A program made the position numbers and the translations under genes. From Humulus lupulus (lineage: Eukaryota; Streptophyta; Magnoliopsida; Rosales; Cannabaceae): DNA of 64,000 nt. Under the pieces are notes generated by a model. The model made no database searches. It had not been told where the DNA came from and worked only from the letters and a program-made list of their open reading frames with translations. Positions 20,455 through 29,467 of this stretch are shown here, piece after piece. Every line of letters starts with the position of its first letter. Position 1 is the stretch's first letter. Where the stretch lies: the NCBI RefSeq assembly GCF_963169125.1, contig NC_084795.1:193414214-193478213 (forward strand). Direction: 5' to 3'.

Positions 20455-20690
20455 AAGGCATACGCCTCGCGCCCGCGCGCACCAGGGGCCTCGCGCCCGC
20501 GCGCACATGCGCCTCGCGCCCCGCGCGCACCAGGGACCTCGCGCCCGCGCGCACCATGGGCCTCGCGCCCCGCGCGCACCAGGGGCTCACGACCGCACGC
20601 CTAGTGGCCACGCCCTCAAGGGTCTCGCCCAAGGGTCACGCATGCCTAGTGGCCACGCCCTCAAGGGCCTCGCCCAAGGGCCACGAGTGC
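20455..20690. repeat. GC-rich array in the Tat-4 LTR
   Basis: CCTCGCGCCCGCGCGCACCA-type blocks of ~20-25 bp repeat about six times, then CTAGTGGCCACGCCCTCAAGG repeats twice. CpG density is very high. Open frames across it are compositional. Confidence 0.85.
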
Positions 20691-21387
20691 CTCGCCTGGC
20701 TCACTGGCCACGTCAAAGGCCTCAACAGACATAGCCTCCACTAAACACCCTTCGGCCATATATCAGGAGCCTCGTAGTGCGGGGGCTGCAAAGTGATGGT
20801 TTCACAAGATGAGACCCTCATCTCATTTGTAGGCGTCATGCCTCATCACACATGCAGCAGGCCCCGTTGAAGAGGTCTTATCTCTCTTCCTGAGGTAAGT
20901 GCCGCCAACGGGGCACCACTCTCCCTATGAGTCACATGAGGTGAAGAACAATAGGAGAGACCCAATAACTATTAGGTATAGAGCCAATAGTGGAATAAAT
21001 GACTGTGTATATCGTTCATGTCAACACACTAGCTTCCCTACACTTAGTAGGACGTGGAATAGCCTTGAGCAGATACATGCCTTGGAGAGGCGAGAATAAC
21101 CATTGGGTACATAGTACCCGTACGTGTACGGGTGCATGACGTACAACCATGAGGAGGACAGAAGCATGACCCTGATACTTGTATCACACAGGTAGTGGAG
21201 GTACGGATTTGTACAGAGAGTGGAGGCACTATATGCATGCCTCTGACTATGTACCAGGCTGACACCATGATCTTTTGCTCCACCACTCTCCCCATACCAC
21301 TATCACCTGTACTATTACCCTGACAGTGTACTTATGTACTATATTGTCCCAAGGGACCACCATGTATAAGGGGCCATTAGAGCCTAA

Positions 21388-21396
21388 CTATAAAAG
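21388..21396 (+). promoter_or_regulatory. Probable TATA box of the Tat-4 3' LTR
   Basis: CTATAAAAG follows GGGCCATTAGAGCCTAA, the same context as in the LTRs at 7409, 22489 and 34344. Confidence 0.6.
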
Positions 21397-21593
21397 GAGC
21401 TTGACCCCTCAGAATGAGGGGGTTGGAAAATTCATTGTATGCAGAGGCTATTGAGAAATATACCAAAGCTTGCTCCATTTTTTATCTGTGTTTGCTTTTC
21501 CTTAAAGTTTATTCTAAGTTCTTATATAAATATCATCTAACTTACCTTTGAGTTTTCCGATCTAATTTCGTTGACGAGATATCACCGTCAACA

Positions 21594-21802
21594 GCCACCA
21601 TTTTTAAGCCTCGCGCTTGATATTCTCCTAGAACTTGATTCACCACTAGCTATGAATCACTGTAAAAATCAAGCGTCTTTATGGTCATGTCCTTCTCCAT
21701 TCTCAATCCAGCGAGGAGTGCTTCATATTCGGCTTCATTGTTTGACGCGGTGAAGTCGAACCTAATAGCACAGTGCAATCGATGCCCCTCCGGCGTTATC
21801 AA
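21594..21802 (-). pseudogene. Tat-3 archaeal-type RNase H fragment
   Basis: On the minus strand: ILITPEGHRLHCAIRF, ASNNEAEYEALLAGL and FYSDS, a stop, then LVVNQVLGEYQARGLKM. These match the second RNase H. The fragment is wedged between the Tat-4 3' LTR end (21593) and the truncated Tat-2 3' LTR, showing that both neighbours lost sequence or inserted there. The frame runs open into the LTR by chance. Confidence 0.8.
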
Positions 21803-22696
21803 TATCCATACCGCCTCGCTCGGCCACGCACTGGCATGAGGCCCCGCCTCGCTCGGCCGCGCCCGAGGCCTAGCCACGAGGCCGCGTCCATGCCGCCTCG
21901 CCCACTCGAGACCATGCCCGAGGCTCCACGCAGGGCCACGTCCATGCCGCCTCGCCCATGCAAGGCCACGCCCGAGGCTCCAAGTGAGGCCACGCCCAAG
22001 GCTCCAAGCGAGGCCACACCCGAGACCCAGCTGCGAGGCCATGTCACCTTCTCAGCATCTCGTGAAAGCCTCTCCCAAAGGGCTACGCGTGTGAGACAAC
22101 CTCGCCCCAATGGATCTCGTCCCAAAGCCCCGCGTGCATAATGACCGTGGTCGAGGTGGTCCACAAGAGACAAAAAGAGTACGAACAAGGTACCTCAAAA
22201 GGGGTACGTACCTGCCTGCCAGGATCAGGGGACGAGCCTTACACCTGTGCCGGACAAGTAGTGGCGGTTGGAAATAGTACGAAGAGTGGCTACACCACCA
22301 CCACGTCTCTGACACCCATACAAAGAGAGTGGTGGAGTCATGAACGGGAACAAAAGCTGAGGTGCTCCCATGGACTCTGACAGTGTACCAGACCCGACAC
22401 CACTACACCTGATACCACTCTCCTGATAGTGTACTCGTGTACCATCTAGTCCCCTGGACCACCATGTACCCAGGGCCATTATAGCCCACTATATAATGAA
22501 CCCCAATTCCACATGGAAGGGGGTTAGAAAATTCACTGTAGCAGGAGCACCATATTGAATACAAACAGACTTCATCATTGTTTTTCTGCAATTGTTCTTA
22601 GAGTTTACACTAAAATTTCTAAGGCTTTACTATTGATAATCTTCATCTTGCAATTCTTTCCAACTTAACTTAGTTGACGAGTTCTCACCGTCAACA
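21803..22696 (+). repeat. Truncated 3' LTR of Tat-2
   Basis: It corresponds to the 5' LTR from about 6603 onward, lacking the first ~225 bp and part of the GC-rich array. Its last ~570 bp differ from the 5' LTR at only a few positions (for example AAATAGTATG versus AAAGAGTACG). A TATA box is at 22489-22498. It ends CACCGTCAACA and is followed by CCTGC, matching the left flank CCCGC. Confidence 0.85.
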
Positions 22697-22701
22697 CCTG
22701 C
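22697..22701. repeat. Target-site duplication of Tat-2, right copy
   Basis: CCTGC, one transition from CCCGC at 6373-6377. Confidence 0.7.
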
Positions 22702-23837
22702 CAAATGAGTTCCTCTGACAAAAGTAATTATATCTCCTCCTACTATCAGGGGAGGGTCGACTTGATTCATCTGAGCTCCAGGCTGACCTGTCGGGGCTTC
22801 TGGAGCTGGATGAGAATTCTGCTCGGTAGGTTGATCGGGAACAACCCGATTTCCAGCATATTGGGCTAATTGTCCAGTCTGAATGAGAGTCTCAATCTCA
22901 TCTTTTAGTTGTTGGCAATAATCGGTGTTATGACTGATGTCATTGTGGAATCAGCAAAACTTTGAGGGATCTATCTTCACCCTCTGATGCCCTATAGGTT
23001 CTGGCTTCTTCCACGGGAAGCGATTAGAATTTTCCAGGAAGATATGTTCCCGCGTATCTGTTAGTTCAGTGTAGGTAGCATAAACAGCCTCGAATTTCTC
23101 CACACACTTATTCTTCTTTGTGTTGTTCTTATCGCCCTCACCATTCCCCTTCCTCTTGTTGTTTCCCGCTTGGTTATTCTAGGTAGCAAGTTGAGCTGTA
23201 GCTGCAACATCTGTCATCACTCGAGTGAGTTGGATAAAGGCCTTGCTGGTTCCTGAGACAGCAGATCGCGCCTCTTCCAGGTTTATCCACTCCTGAGCTC
23301 GGGCCAAGAACTCATCTACACTATTAACTCTTTTTCGTTGGAATTCTTTCCATAGGTCGCCCCCACTAGGATTCCTGTCCTCATCGCCATGAGCTTGGAG
23401 CTATCATCAGCATCCCTAGCCCATGTTGCAACATTGGCGAATCTGCTCAGATGTGCTTTCAGTGATTCACCAGGTTGTTTTTTTACATTGGCCAATGAAT
23501 CGGCCTCTACACGAGCTACCTGTGATGCTCAAAATGCTCTCTTAAACTCAGAAGAAAACTTCTTCCACAACCTTATCGAATGCTTCTTGTTTTGTTTAAA
23601 CCATTGTCTGATAGGTCTGACTAGAGTCGCGGGGAACAGGATACATCTTAGATCAAGCCCGACATTGTGGGCCATCATTAATGGGTTGAACATCCCGAGG
23701 TGATCGGATGGATCTGTGTTTCAATCAAATGTCGACATGTTCATCATCCTGAAGCCAATAGGATACGTAGTTGCTGCAATGTTTGGAGGGAAAGGTTTGA
23801 GCTCCTCATTTGAATCATAATCATCCATCCCCTTTCA
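22702..23837 (-). pseudogene. Tat-1 gag
   Basis: On the minus strand, from the right: MDDYDSNEELKPF, then TDPSDHLGMFNPLM, WKKFSSEFKRAF, ANVKKQPGESLKAHLSRFANVA (capsid-like Retrotrans_gag core), SVDEFLARAQEWINLEEA, then FCxFHNDISHNTDYCQQLKDEIETLI near the C-terminus. Stops occur after STFD, after KRAF, after LAT and in the FC-FH step. It runs toward the protease at 6372 once Tat-2 is removed. The Cys/His segment is the counterpart of YCQYHKDIGYTTAEC in Tat-2. Confidence 0.83.
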
Positions 23838-23910
23838 AAATAATAGCATCTTCATCTATTCCTCCATCAAGGTCAATCGTTCAAGGGTTAGGTCCTTAGT
23901 CTCTAGGTTC
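23838..23910 (-). other. 5' flank of Tat-1 gag, truncated
   Basis: A short region upstream of the first Met of Tat-1 gag; its minus-strand reading LNLETKDLTLERLTLMEE suggests that the Gag N-terminus extended further. It abuts the Chr-1 repeat array at about 23911, so the Tat-1 leader and 5' LTR are lost. Confidence 0.5.
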
Positions 23911-24160
23911 AAGTTGGAGCTAGGACATTGTAAGTATATAGTTCGGTTGGATCCAGGACATGGTAAGTATATAGTTCGGGTTAAAGCCAGGACAATGATA
24001 TTATAGTCTAGGTTGGACCCAGGACAATGATAATATAGTCCGAGTTGGAGTTAGGACAATGGTGTTATAGTTCGGGTTGAAGCCAAGACATGGTAAGTAT
24101 ATAATCTGAGTTGAAGTCAGGACAATGGTAATATAGTCTGAGATGGAGCCGCGACATAAA
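23911..24160. repeat. 32-34 bp tandem array in the Chr-1 5' LTR
   Basis: About eight imperfect copies of GTTGGAGCCAGGACAATGGT plus AATATAGTCCGG. The 3' LTR has about eleven copies at 53934-54275. Copies differ by scattered point changes and small indels. Confidence 0.9.
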
Positions 24161-24951
24161 TGTTGGAACCAGTTTGTGGCCCAGATCCCTTGTTGATAAT
24201 TTAATTGCTTAGTCTTGATGTGTGTTAAATATATTGAAATATTGTGAGAATCTTCTGAGTACATGATATTACAATATGAGTGATATATTGTATGTTCTGG
24301 GAATTCGTTGAGTGCAGGTTATCGTGATAAATGTGAACTTGGTTGTTAGAAACAACGAAAGTTATTGTTCGATATGGTTATCTATGTTGGATGCTCTTGG
24401 AATTTTCTGAATGCAGGTTGTTTTGATATGTATGAACTTTGTTGTTGGGCGCAACCAATGTGCTTGCTTTTCTGTATGACTATTATTAAGAATTGTATGA
24501 TACGGTTAGAATTTATCCAATACCCTAGTGACTAGTAGTGGTAACTACTTTAGGGCAATCTGTTACTGGGTTTAGTATATTTATGTGCAAGGCTATTCTT
24601 AATAAGTGTTTTCGCTTACCTGGTTGTTTCATGTTGCAGGTAAGTGCAAAAACAAAGAGGAGCAGTGAGTGCCGGAGTCTGCTTGTGGATATGTACATGT
24701 GGCCCGACCTGGGGAGGTTTTGATGGAACACCATTTTGAAAAGAAGTGTTGGGAGCTTGTTATTTCTTTTATGACATTTGATTTTCTCTAACTCTATAAA
24801 AGAGTAGTTGTAATTTTGGTTGCTAAAACTAAAAGTGTGTGCACACGATCTTTTTAAAAGTTTTTTTTTATATGGATTTTTTGTACAATAAATTAAAGTA
24901 AAAGTTTGGATTTCCACATGTTTTGGTCTTGTATGTTTTAGGGTTGTTACA
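23911..24951 (+). repeat. Truncated 5' LTR of Chr-1
   Basis: It begins inside a tandem array and ends AGGGTTGTTACA. From AAATGTTGGAACC (24160) to the end it matches 54282-55072 closely. About 3 kb of the LTR start, present in the 3' copy, is absent. Confidence 0.83.
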
Positions 24952-24953
24952 AG

Positions 24954-24965
24954 TGGTATCAAAGC
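24954..24965 (+). promoter_or_regulatory. Primer binding site of Chr-1
   Basis: TGGTATCAAAGC lies two bases after the LTR end and resembles the tRNA-iMet site (TGGTATCAGAGC) used by many plant Ty3 and copia elements. Confidence 0.8.
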
Positions 24966-25100
24966 TCGAGTTGAGCCGATTTTGTAGGCAAACCCACATG
25001 TACATTTTTCAAGATAAATCGACACTCACTCTAAGCACTGTCATTTCATATATGCTTTCTTTTCTTTCTTTACTTACCTCGATTCTATAAATTGTAGGTT

Positions 25101-25580
25101 ATGGCTGATATACTTGAGATAAGTGACCCTGTGATACAGAACCTACCCATGATCCTTACAACTAGGATCGATAACTATAGACTCTTTAACAACGGGAATC
25201 CTCGAGGCTTCGAGTACAATCAACGACATCGGCGTGCCGTTTGGCTATGGACGCAATACATTACCAAAGTTTTTGGCAGGGCTAACACACCAGAGCGACA
25301 AAGAGCATGGTTTGATAGTACTTGTCTGAGAGGTGTGACCCAGGTGTGGTTCTGCCACCGACGTTGGCAGATGGTTCGCATCACGTGGGATGACTTCCAT
25401 ATGGAGCTCGAGCTGGTGTTTGGGCCATGGATTGGCGTATCTCCATGGCAATCCAATCTACATGGTTGATGGCGTATCTCGAGGTTGGACGGTAGAGCCT
25501 GAGGAGAATCCTGAGTAGTCAGATGAGGATTCCGATATAGAGCCGGATATGCTGATTGATAGGGTAGATTAGGTTTTGCT
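25101..25580 (+). pseudogene. Chr-1 first ORF, gag-like
   Basis: The ATG at 25101 opens 122 codons. PERQRAWFDSTCLRGVTQVWF and MVRITWDDFHMEL resemble the core of plant Gag (L-x-G-x-A-x-x-W then ITWDDF), with WF where WW is usual. After the stop at ~25469 an acidic segment (SDEDSDIEPDMLIDRVD) can be read in another frame to about 25575. I recognise no other domain. It sits upstream of a second, more typical Gag N-terminus at 25890, which is odd. Confidence 0.5.
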
Positions 25581-25889
25581 GTGAAAATCTTGTTGATACA
25601 TTTGTAAAGAAATTGCAAACCTACTAATTTGTAGAACTTTTGAATGCTGGTAGCAAGTGTATGTAGAAACCCCATGCGTACTTAGGGTTCTCTTTTGTAT
25701 ATACTGTTCTACTTACTAAAACTTTATAGCATGAGTTGTCATGATCATTTTGTAGTGCTAGGTTATAGCCCTGATTGTTATGACTACCTGCTTTGAGTTG
25801 AATCGTTACGGTTCTTCTTTCTTGTGTATGCTCATTTAATGCTAGGTTAGTTTTCTTCCCTACTATATATTGTTGTATAAAACTTCGCG
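25581..25889. other. Non-coding stretch within Chr-1
   Basis: Rich in stops on all frames, T-rich, with TATATATTGTTGTATAAAA near its right end. I see no gene. Confidence 0.5.
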
Positions 25890-26098
25890 ATGGTGCCTAC
25901 ACTTGAGCTAGGGGAGGTCGAGCTGTTAACACACCAGACCTAGCTGAGAGAGCAGCTGTTGACCAAGAGGCAGGTCGTGGCCGAGGTAGAGGAAGGGGTC
26001 GAGGCCAAGGACAAAGAGCATAGTTGGAACCAAATCTGGCAACTGAGATAGAGGATCTGAGAAGGACTATGCAGGAACAGAATGTGGTAAATGCTTAA
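25890..26098 (+). pseudogene. Chr-1 RG-rich Gag N-terminus
   Basis: NTPDLAERAAVDQEAGRGRG with further RG repeats and TEIEDLRRTMQEQ is the basic N-terminal style of Tekay/Del-type Gag. It is followed almost at once by the protease; the capsid core and CCHC knuckle expected between them are missing, so an internal deletion is likely. Confidence 0.6.
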
Positions 26099-26109
26099 CT
26101 TTTCGAGAC

Positions 26110-26600
26110 ATTGATGTGGTAAATGCATATGCATTGATGGACACTGGTGCATCCCTTCTTTTATTGTTGCATCTTATGTCGGTAAGACAGACATGAAGCA
26201 TGAGCCTATGGCAAATGTATGTGGTGTATCTTTAACTTTGGGGGAGGATATGATGGTACGGTCTTGAGTTAGAATCGTACCAGTCTGGGTAGAAGGTTGG
26301 GAGTTGACCATGGATTTGCTAGATTTAGATTTACATGAGTACAATGTTATTTTTGGTAAGGAATGGCTAACCAAATACGGGGTGGTGGTGAATTGCAAAC
26401 AAAGAAAGGTGACTTTTAACCCACCTAGGGATGAATTGTTCGTGTTCCAAGGCACAGGCTGCCAGAAGAATTTTGATATAATCTCAATGATGAAGGCTAG
26501 GAAATTATTGGACGATGGATGTATCGGCTACCTGGAGAACGTAATAGACAAGGATAGGGAGTCTAAGCTACAACTAACTGAGGTAGCAGTGGTGTGAAAA
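26110..26600 (+). pseudogene. Chr-1 aspartic protease
   Basis: AYALMDTGAS carries the catalytic DTG. In a second frame (26304-26597) MDLLDLDLHEYNVIFGKEWL and VVVNCKQRKVTF match the DFDVILGMDWL-type segment of chromovirus proteases, followed by DDGCIGYL. Frame breaks and stops separate the two, so it is inactive. Confidence 0.75.
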
Positions 26601-27453
26601 TTTTCAGAAGTGTTTCTTGAGGATCTTCTAGGGATATCCCCCGATCGAGAAGTCGAGTTGATTCCAGGCACCATACCGGATGGAACCGGCAGTGCTTAAG
26701 GAATTGCAAGTGCAATTATAACAATACCTGGGTAAAGGATTTATATGACCAAGTCATTCTCCATGTAGAGCCCTGGTACTATTCGTGAAAAAGAAAGACG
26801 ACTCCATGAGAATGTGTATAGACTACTGCGAACTCAACAAAGTGACGATCAAGAACTGATACCCATTGCTCAGAATTGATGATCTATTCGATCAACTACA
26901 GGGAGCATCAGTATTCTTGAAGATCGAATTAACATCCAGATACCACCAGTTGAAGGTCAAGGAATCAGATATTCACAAGACTGCATTCTGAACTTGGTAT
27001 GGCAACTATGATTTCGTGGTGATGTCTTTTGGACTCACCAATGCGTCTGCGACATTCATGGTTCTTATACTTAGGGTACTGGGTGAATATATAGACAAAC
27101 GTGTGATCGTGTTTATAGATGATATACTCTTATACTCACGAAACCAGGAAGAACACGCTCAACATCTAGAACTAATCTTACAACCATTGCGTGAGAAAAA
27201 GGTGTACGCCAAGTTCTCCAAGTGTGAATTCTGGTTGACTGAAGTGATTTTTAGAGCACACGTTGTTTTCGGAGATGGGATTGAAATCGATCTGGCCAAA
27301 ATCAAGGCAGTGAAACAATGGAAAGCCCCAAAGAACGCACAAGAGGTCCGCGGTTTCTTGGGTTTGGCAGGGTATTACAGACGCTTTGTGGAAGGTTTCT
27401 CCAAAATAGCTTCGCCTATGATTGCACTAACCCAGAAGAACATCAAGTTTTAG
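26601..27453 (+). pseudogene. Chr-1 reverse transcriptase
   Basis: The first part (26640-27010) is frame-shifted, though DREVELIPGT and the RMCIDY-like segment can still be read in pieces. From 27016 an open frame of 145 codons gives [13 protein letters not shown], the catalytic [26 protein letters not shown] and [19 protein letters not shown]. The order is that of Ty3 RT. The break near 27453 follows QKNIKF. Confidence 0.82.
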
Positions 27454-28023
27454 TGAACAGACAAGGGAGAATAGAGTTTTCAAGAGTTATAAAACAACTT
27501 AAAAACTACTCTAGTACTCACTATCCCAAAAGGTATAGAGGGTTATGCCATTTACAGTGATGCATCAGGTCAGGGACTCAGAGCAGTATTGATACAACAC
27601 GAGAAGGTGATCGCATATGCCTCTCGACAACTGAAAAATTATGAGAAAAACTATCCCACTCACAACTTGGAGTTAGCAGTGGTAACGTTGACATTGAAGA
27701 TCTGGAGACACTATCTCTATGGGATCCACTGCGACATATAAAAGGATCACAAGAGTCTGAAATATTTATTCACCCAAAAAGAGTTAAACATGAGACAACG
27801 AAGGTGGTTAGAATTTTTAAACGATTACGATTGTGATATATTGTACCACCCAGGCAAGGCTAAGAAAATAGCTGACGCGTTGAGTCGGCAGCCAATGGCT
27901 TATGTAATTTCGGTGAAAGAAATACCCCAAAAACTACAAACCAATATATCCAAATTGGATTTGGAGATAGTAGTGGGAAGATTGGCAAAGTTATCCATGC
28001 AACCCATGATCATGGAAGCGATC
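27454..28023 (+). pseudogene. Chr-1 RNase H
   Basis: [74 protein letters not shown] and [15 protein letters not shown] show the Ty3 RNase H in order. A stop replaces a residue in CDI-KDHKSL, and the frame shifts once before the YSDAS block. Confidence 0.83.
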
Positions 28024-29000
28024 TAAAGGGGACAGCTTGCATATTCGTGGATCCAATGACTGGTGCATGAGACTATGAAAGACATGCGACCAGCATTTCA
28101 TATCTCGGAGGATGGAGTGTTGGGTCTCAAAGGCAGAATATGTGTGCCCGATGATGAGGAGATCAAGAGGCAAATATTTTATGAGGCTCACAATACTCCT
28201 TACGCTATGCATCCGGGAACCACTAAGATGTATCAAGATCTCAAAAGATACTTTTGGTGGTTAGGAATGAAGAAAGATGTAGCAAAGTATGTGGTACACT
28301 ATTTCATGTGTAAACAAACGAAGGTGGAGCATCAACGACCCGCAGGGTTCTTGTAACCGCTAAAGATCCCTGAGTGGAAATAGGAAATAGTCACCATGGA
28401 CTTTGTTACTGGGTTACCACACACTCTGAAATGACACGATTCCATCTGGCTTATCTTAGATAGATTAACAAAATCCGCCCATTTCTTACCTATTAAGACA
28501 ACTGACGGTGCGGATAAGCTAGCAGACTTGTACATTGCTGAGATAATGCAATTACATGGGGTTCCCATCTCTATAGTGTCCGATTGTGATGGACAATTTA
28601 CCTCCACAATTTGGAGAAGAATGCAAATGGGATTGGGAACTAAACTCAAGTTTAGTACTTCCTTCCATCCACAGATGGATGGCTAGAGCAAACGAACAAT
28701 CCAAGCCTTGGAAGATATGTTGAGAGCTTACGTGCTAGATTTTCAAGGTTCGTGGAGTCTAAAACTTCCAATAATTTAGTTTGCCTACAACAATAGCTAT
28801 CATGACTCGATAAAATTTATTGTGTATGAGGCACTATACGGAATAAAGTGTCGATCTCCAATTCACTGGCATGACACCGGTGAGAGGAAATTTTTGGGAT
28901 CATAAGAGGTAGACCAAGCTACGGAAGATATTAGATCAATCTGTTAAAGGTTGTAGACCTCTATAGATCAACAACACAAATAAGCTGATAGTTATCGGAA
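28024..29000 (+). pseudogene. Chr-1 integrase zinc finger and DDE core
   Basis: HPGTTKMYQDLKRYFWWLGMK begins the zinc finger; its first Cys appears replaced by Tyr (HYFMCKQTK against CxxCQQxK). MDFVTGLP, DRLTKSAHFLPI, ADLYIAEIMQLHGVPISIVSD and FSTSFHPQMDG cover the core with both Asp regions; stops lie after HTLK, in MDG-SKR, in PII-FAYN and further on. The domain would insert element DNA into the chromosome; it is dead here. Confidence 0.8.
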
Positions 29001-29031
29001 ACCATTAGTATTTGTAGTTGGGGACAAAGTA

Positions 29032-29457
29032 TTGTTGGAGATAGCACCAATGAGAGGATCTATGAGGTTCGAAAAAAAGGGCAAGTTGAGCCCTAGGTAC
29101 ATAGGACCGTTTAAGGTTCTAGAACGCATTGGAAAGGCGGCTTACCGACTAGCCCTTCCGTCTGCGTTCTCTAGAGTTCACAATGTATTCCATGTATCAA
29201 CCTTAAGGAAGAACATGAACGACCCCACTCATGTGTTAAGTTACGATGAACTTAGCATAGATCCTCAACTAAGCTATTAGGAAAAATCGGTCGCAGTTTT
29301 GGATTGGAAAGACAAGGTATTAGGAATAAACCAATACCTTTGCTAAAGATGCAATGGTGTAACCATGACATTGAAGAGGCGACCTAGGAGACAGAAGTTG
29401 AAATGCGGGACCATGACTCCCATTTGTTTTGGGTTTCAGGGACGAAACTTCTATAAA
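29032..29457 (+). pseudogene. Chr-1 integrase C-terminus and chromodomain
   Basis: FEKKGKLSPRYIGPFKVLERIGKAAYRLALP and VHNVFHVSTLRKNM are the conserved C-terminal part of chromovirus integrase. After a stop at ~29278, AVLDWKDKVL continues, and in a shifted frame the sequence reads PIPLLKMQWCNHDIEEAT-ETEVEM, the chromodomain core with its W and E residues. Chromodomains direct such elements toward heterochromatin. The chain ends just before the LTR start at 29468. Confidence 0.8.
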
Positions 29458-29467
29458 TTGTAGGTAT

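Larger units (their letters stand above)
17510..21593 (+). mobile_element. Tat-4: gag-only, non-autonomous Tat-type element
   Basis: The parts in order are a 142-bp remnant of the 5' LTR, primer site, one long gag frame, ~850 bp without pol motifs containing a 28-bp minisatellite, a polypurine tract and a full 3' LTR (20047-21593). No protease, RT or integrase motif occurs in any frame between gag and the tract. Mobilisation would need pol proteins in trans; Tat-2 shares the primer site and LTR termini and is a plausible partner type. The right flank GCCAC has no partner because the left end is deleted. Confidence 0.85.
20047..21593 (+). repeat. 3' LTR of Tat-4
   Basis: This 1547-bp LTR runs from TGTGGATGCCAAAAATTCACC to CACCGTCAACA. 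It shares its first ~150 bp (TTTCTAGTCCCTTAA, AAGCAGCTAAGGGGCACCAA) with the solo LTR at 32739 and its terminal U5 with Tat-2. U3 holds a GC-rich array; a TATA-like CTATAAAAG is at 21388-21396. Confidence 0.9.
12171..21802 (-). mobile_element. Tat-3: Tat-type element with antisense gene, truncated
   Basis: Read on the minus strand, the surviving parts are a piece of the second RNase H (21802-21594), the integrase C-terminal half (17509-16825), a spacer with a polypurine-like tract, an oppositely oriented spliced gene (13598-16140 on plus), the polypurine tract and the 3' LTR (12761-12171). Gag, protease, RT and the 5' LTR are missing. Tat-4 splits it. Left flank ATTAG (12166-12170) has no partner because the right end was deleted. 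Confidence 0.8.
6378..22696 (+). mobile_element. Tat-2: Ty3/gypsy Tat-type retrotransposon holding nested inserts
   Basis: The element consists of a 5' LTR (6378-7616), primer site, gag, protease, RT, RNase H and second RNase H up to 12170. Tat-3 and Tat-4 interrupt it there, and the end of its 3' LTR returns at about 21803-22696. The integrase and the start of the 3' LTR are missing. The two LTR pieces match with only a few differences over their last ~570 bp and the flanks are CCCGC/CCTGC, so they belong to one insertion event in Tat-1. Confidence 0.8.
1056..23910 (-). mobile_element. Tat-1: Ty3/gypsy Tat-type retrotransposon, multiply interrupted
   Basis: This minus-strand element is the outer layer of the left stack. 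Its parts, in coding order, are gag (23837-22702), protease (6372-5664), RT (5663-5310 and 2950-2223), RNase H, archaeal-type RNase H and the beginning of integrase (to 1056). They are separated by Tat-2 (6378-22696) and S1 (2951-5309). Removing each insert and one copy of its target duplication brings the reading back to recognisable gag-protease and RT protein, allowing for a frameshift and a stop. Its own LTRs are not in the window: the 3' side is cut by the LTR at 1-1055 and the 5' side by the truncated Chr-1 LTR at 23911. Confidence 0.85.

Noticed and set aside
23911..24160. CRISPR-like regular repeats
   Set aside because: Units are contiguous 32-34 bp tandem copies without unique spacers, in a plant LTR.
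25220..25675. 151-codon minus frame opposite the Chr-1 gag-like ORF
   Set aside because: Shadow of the plus-strand reading; no family motif.
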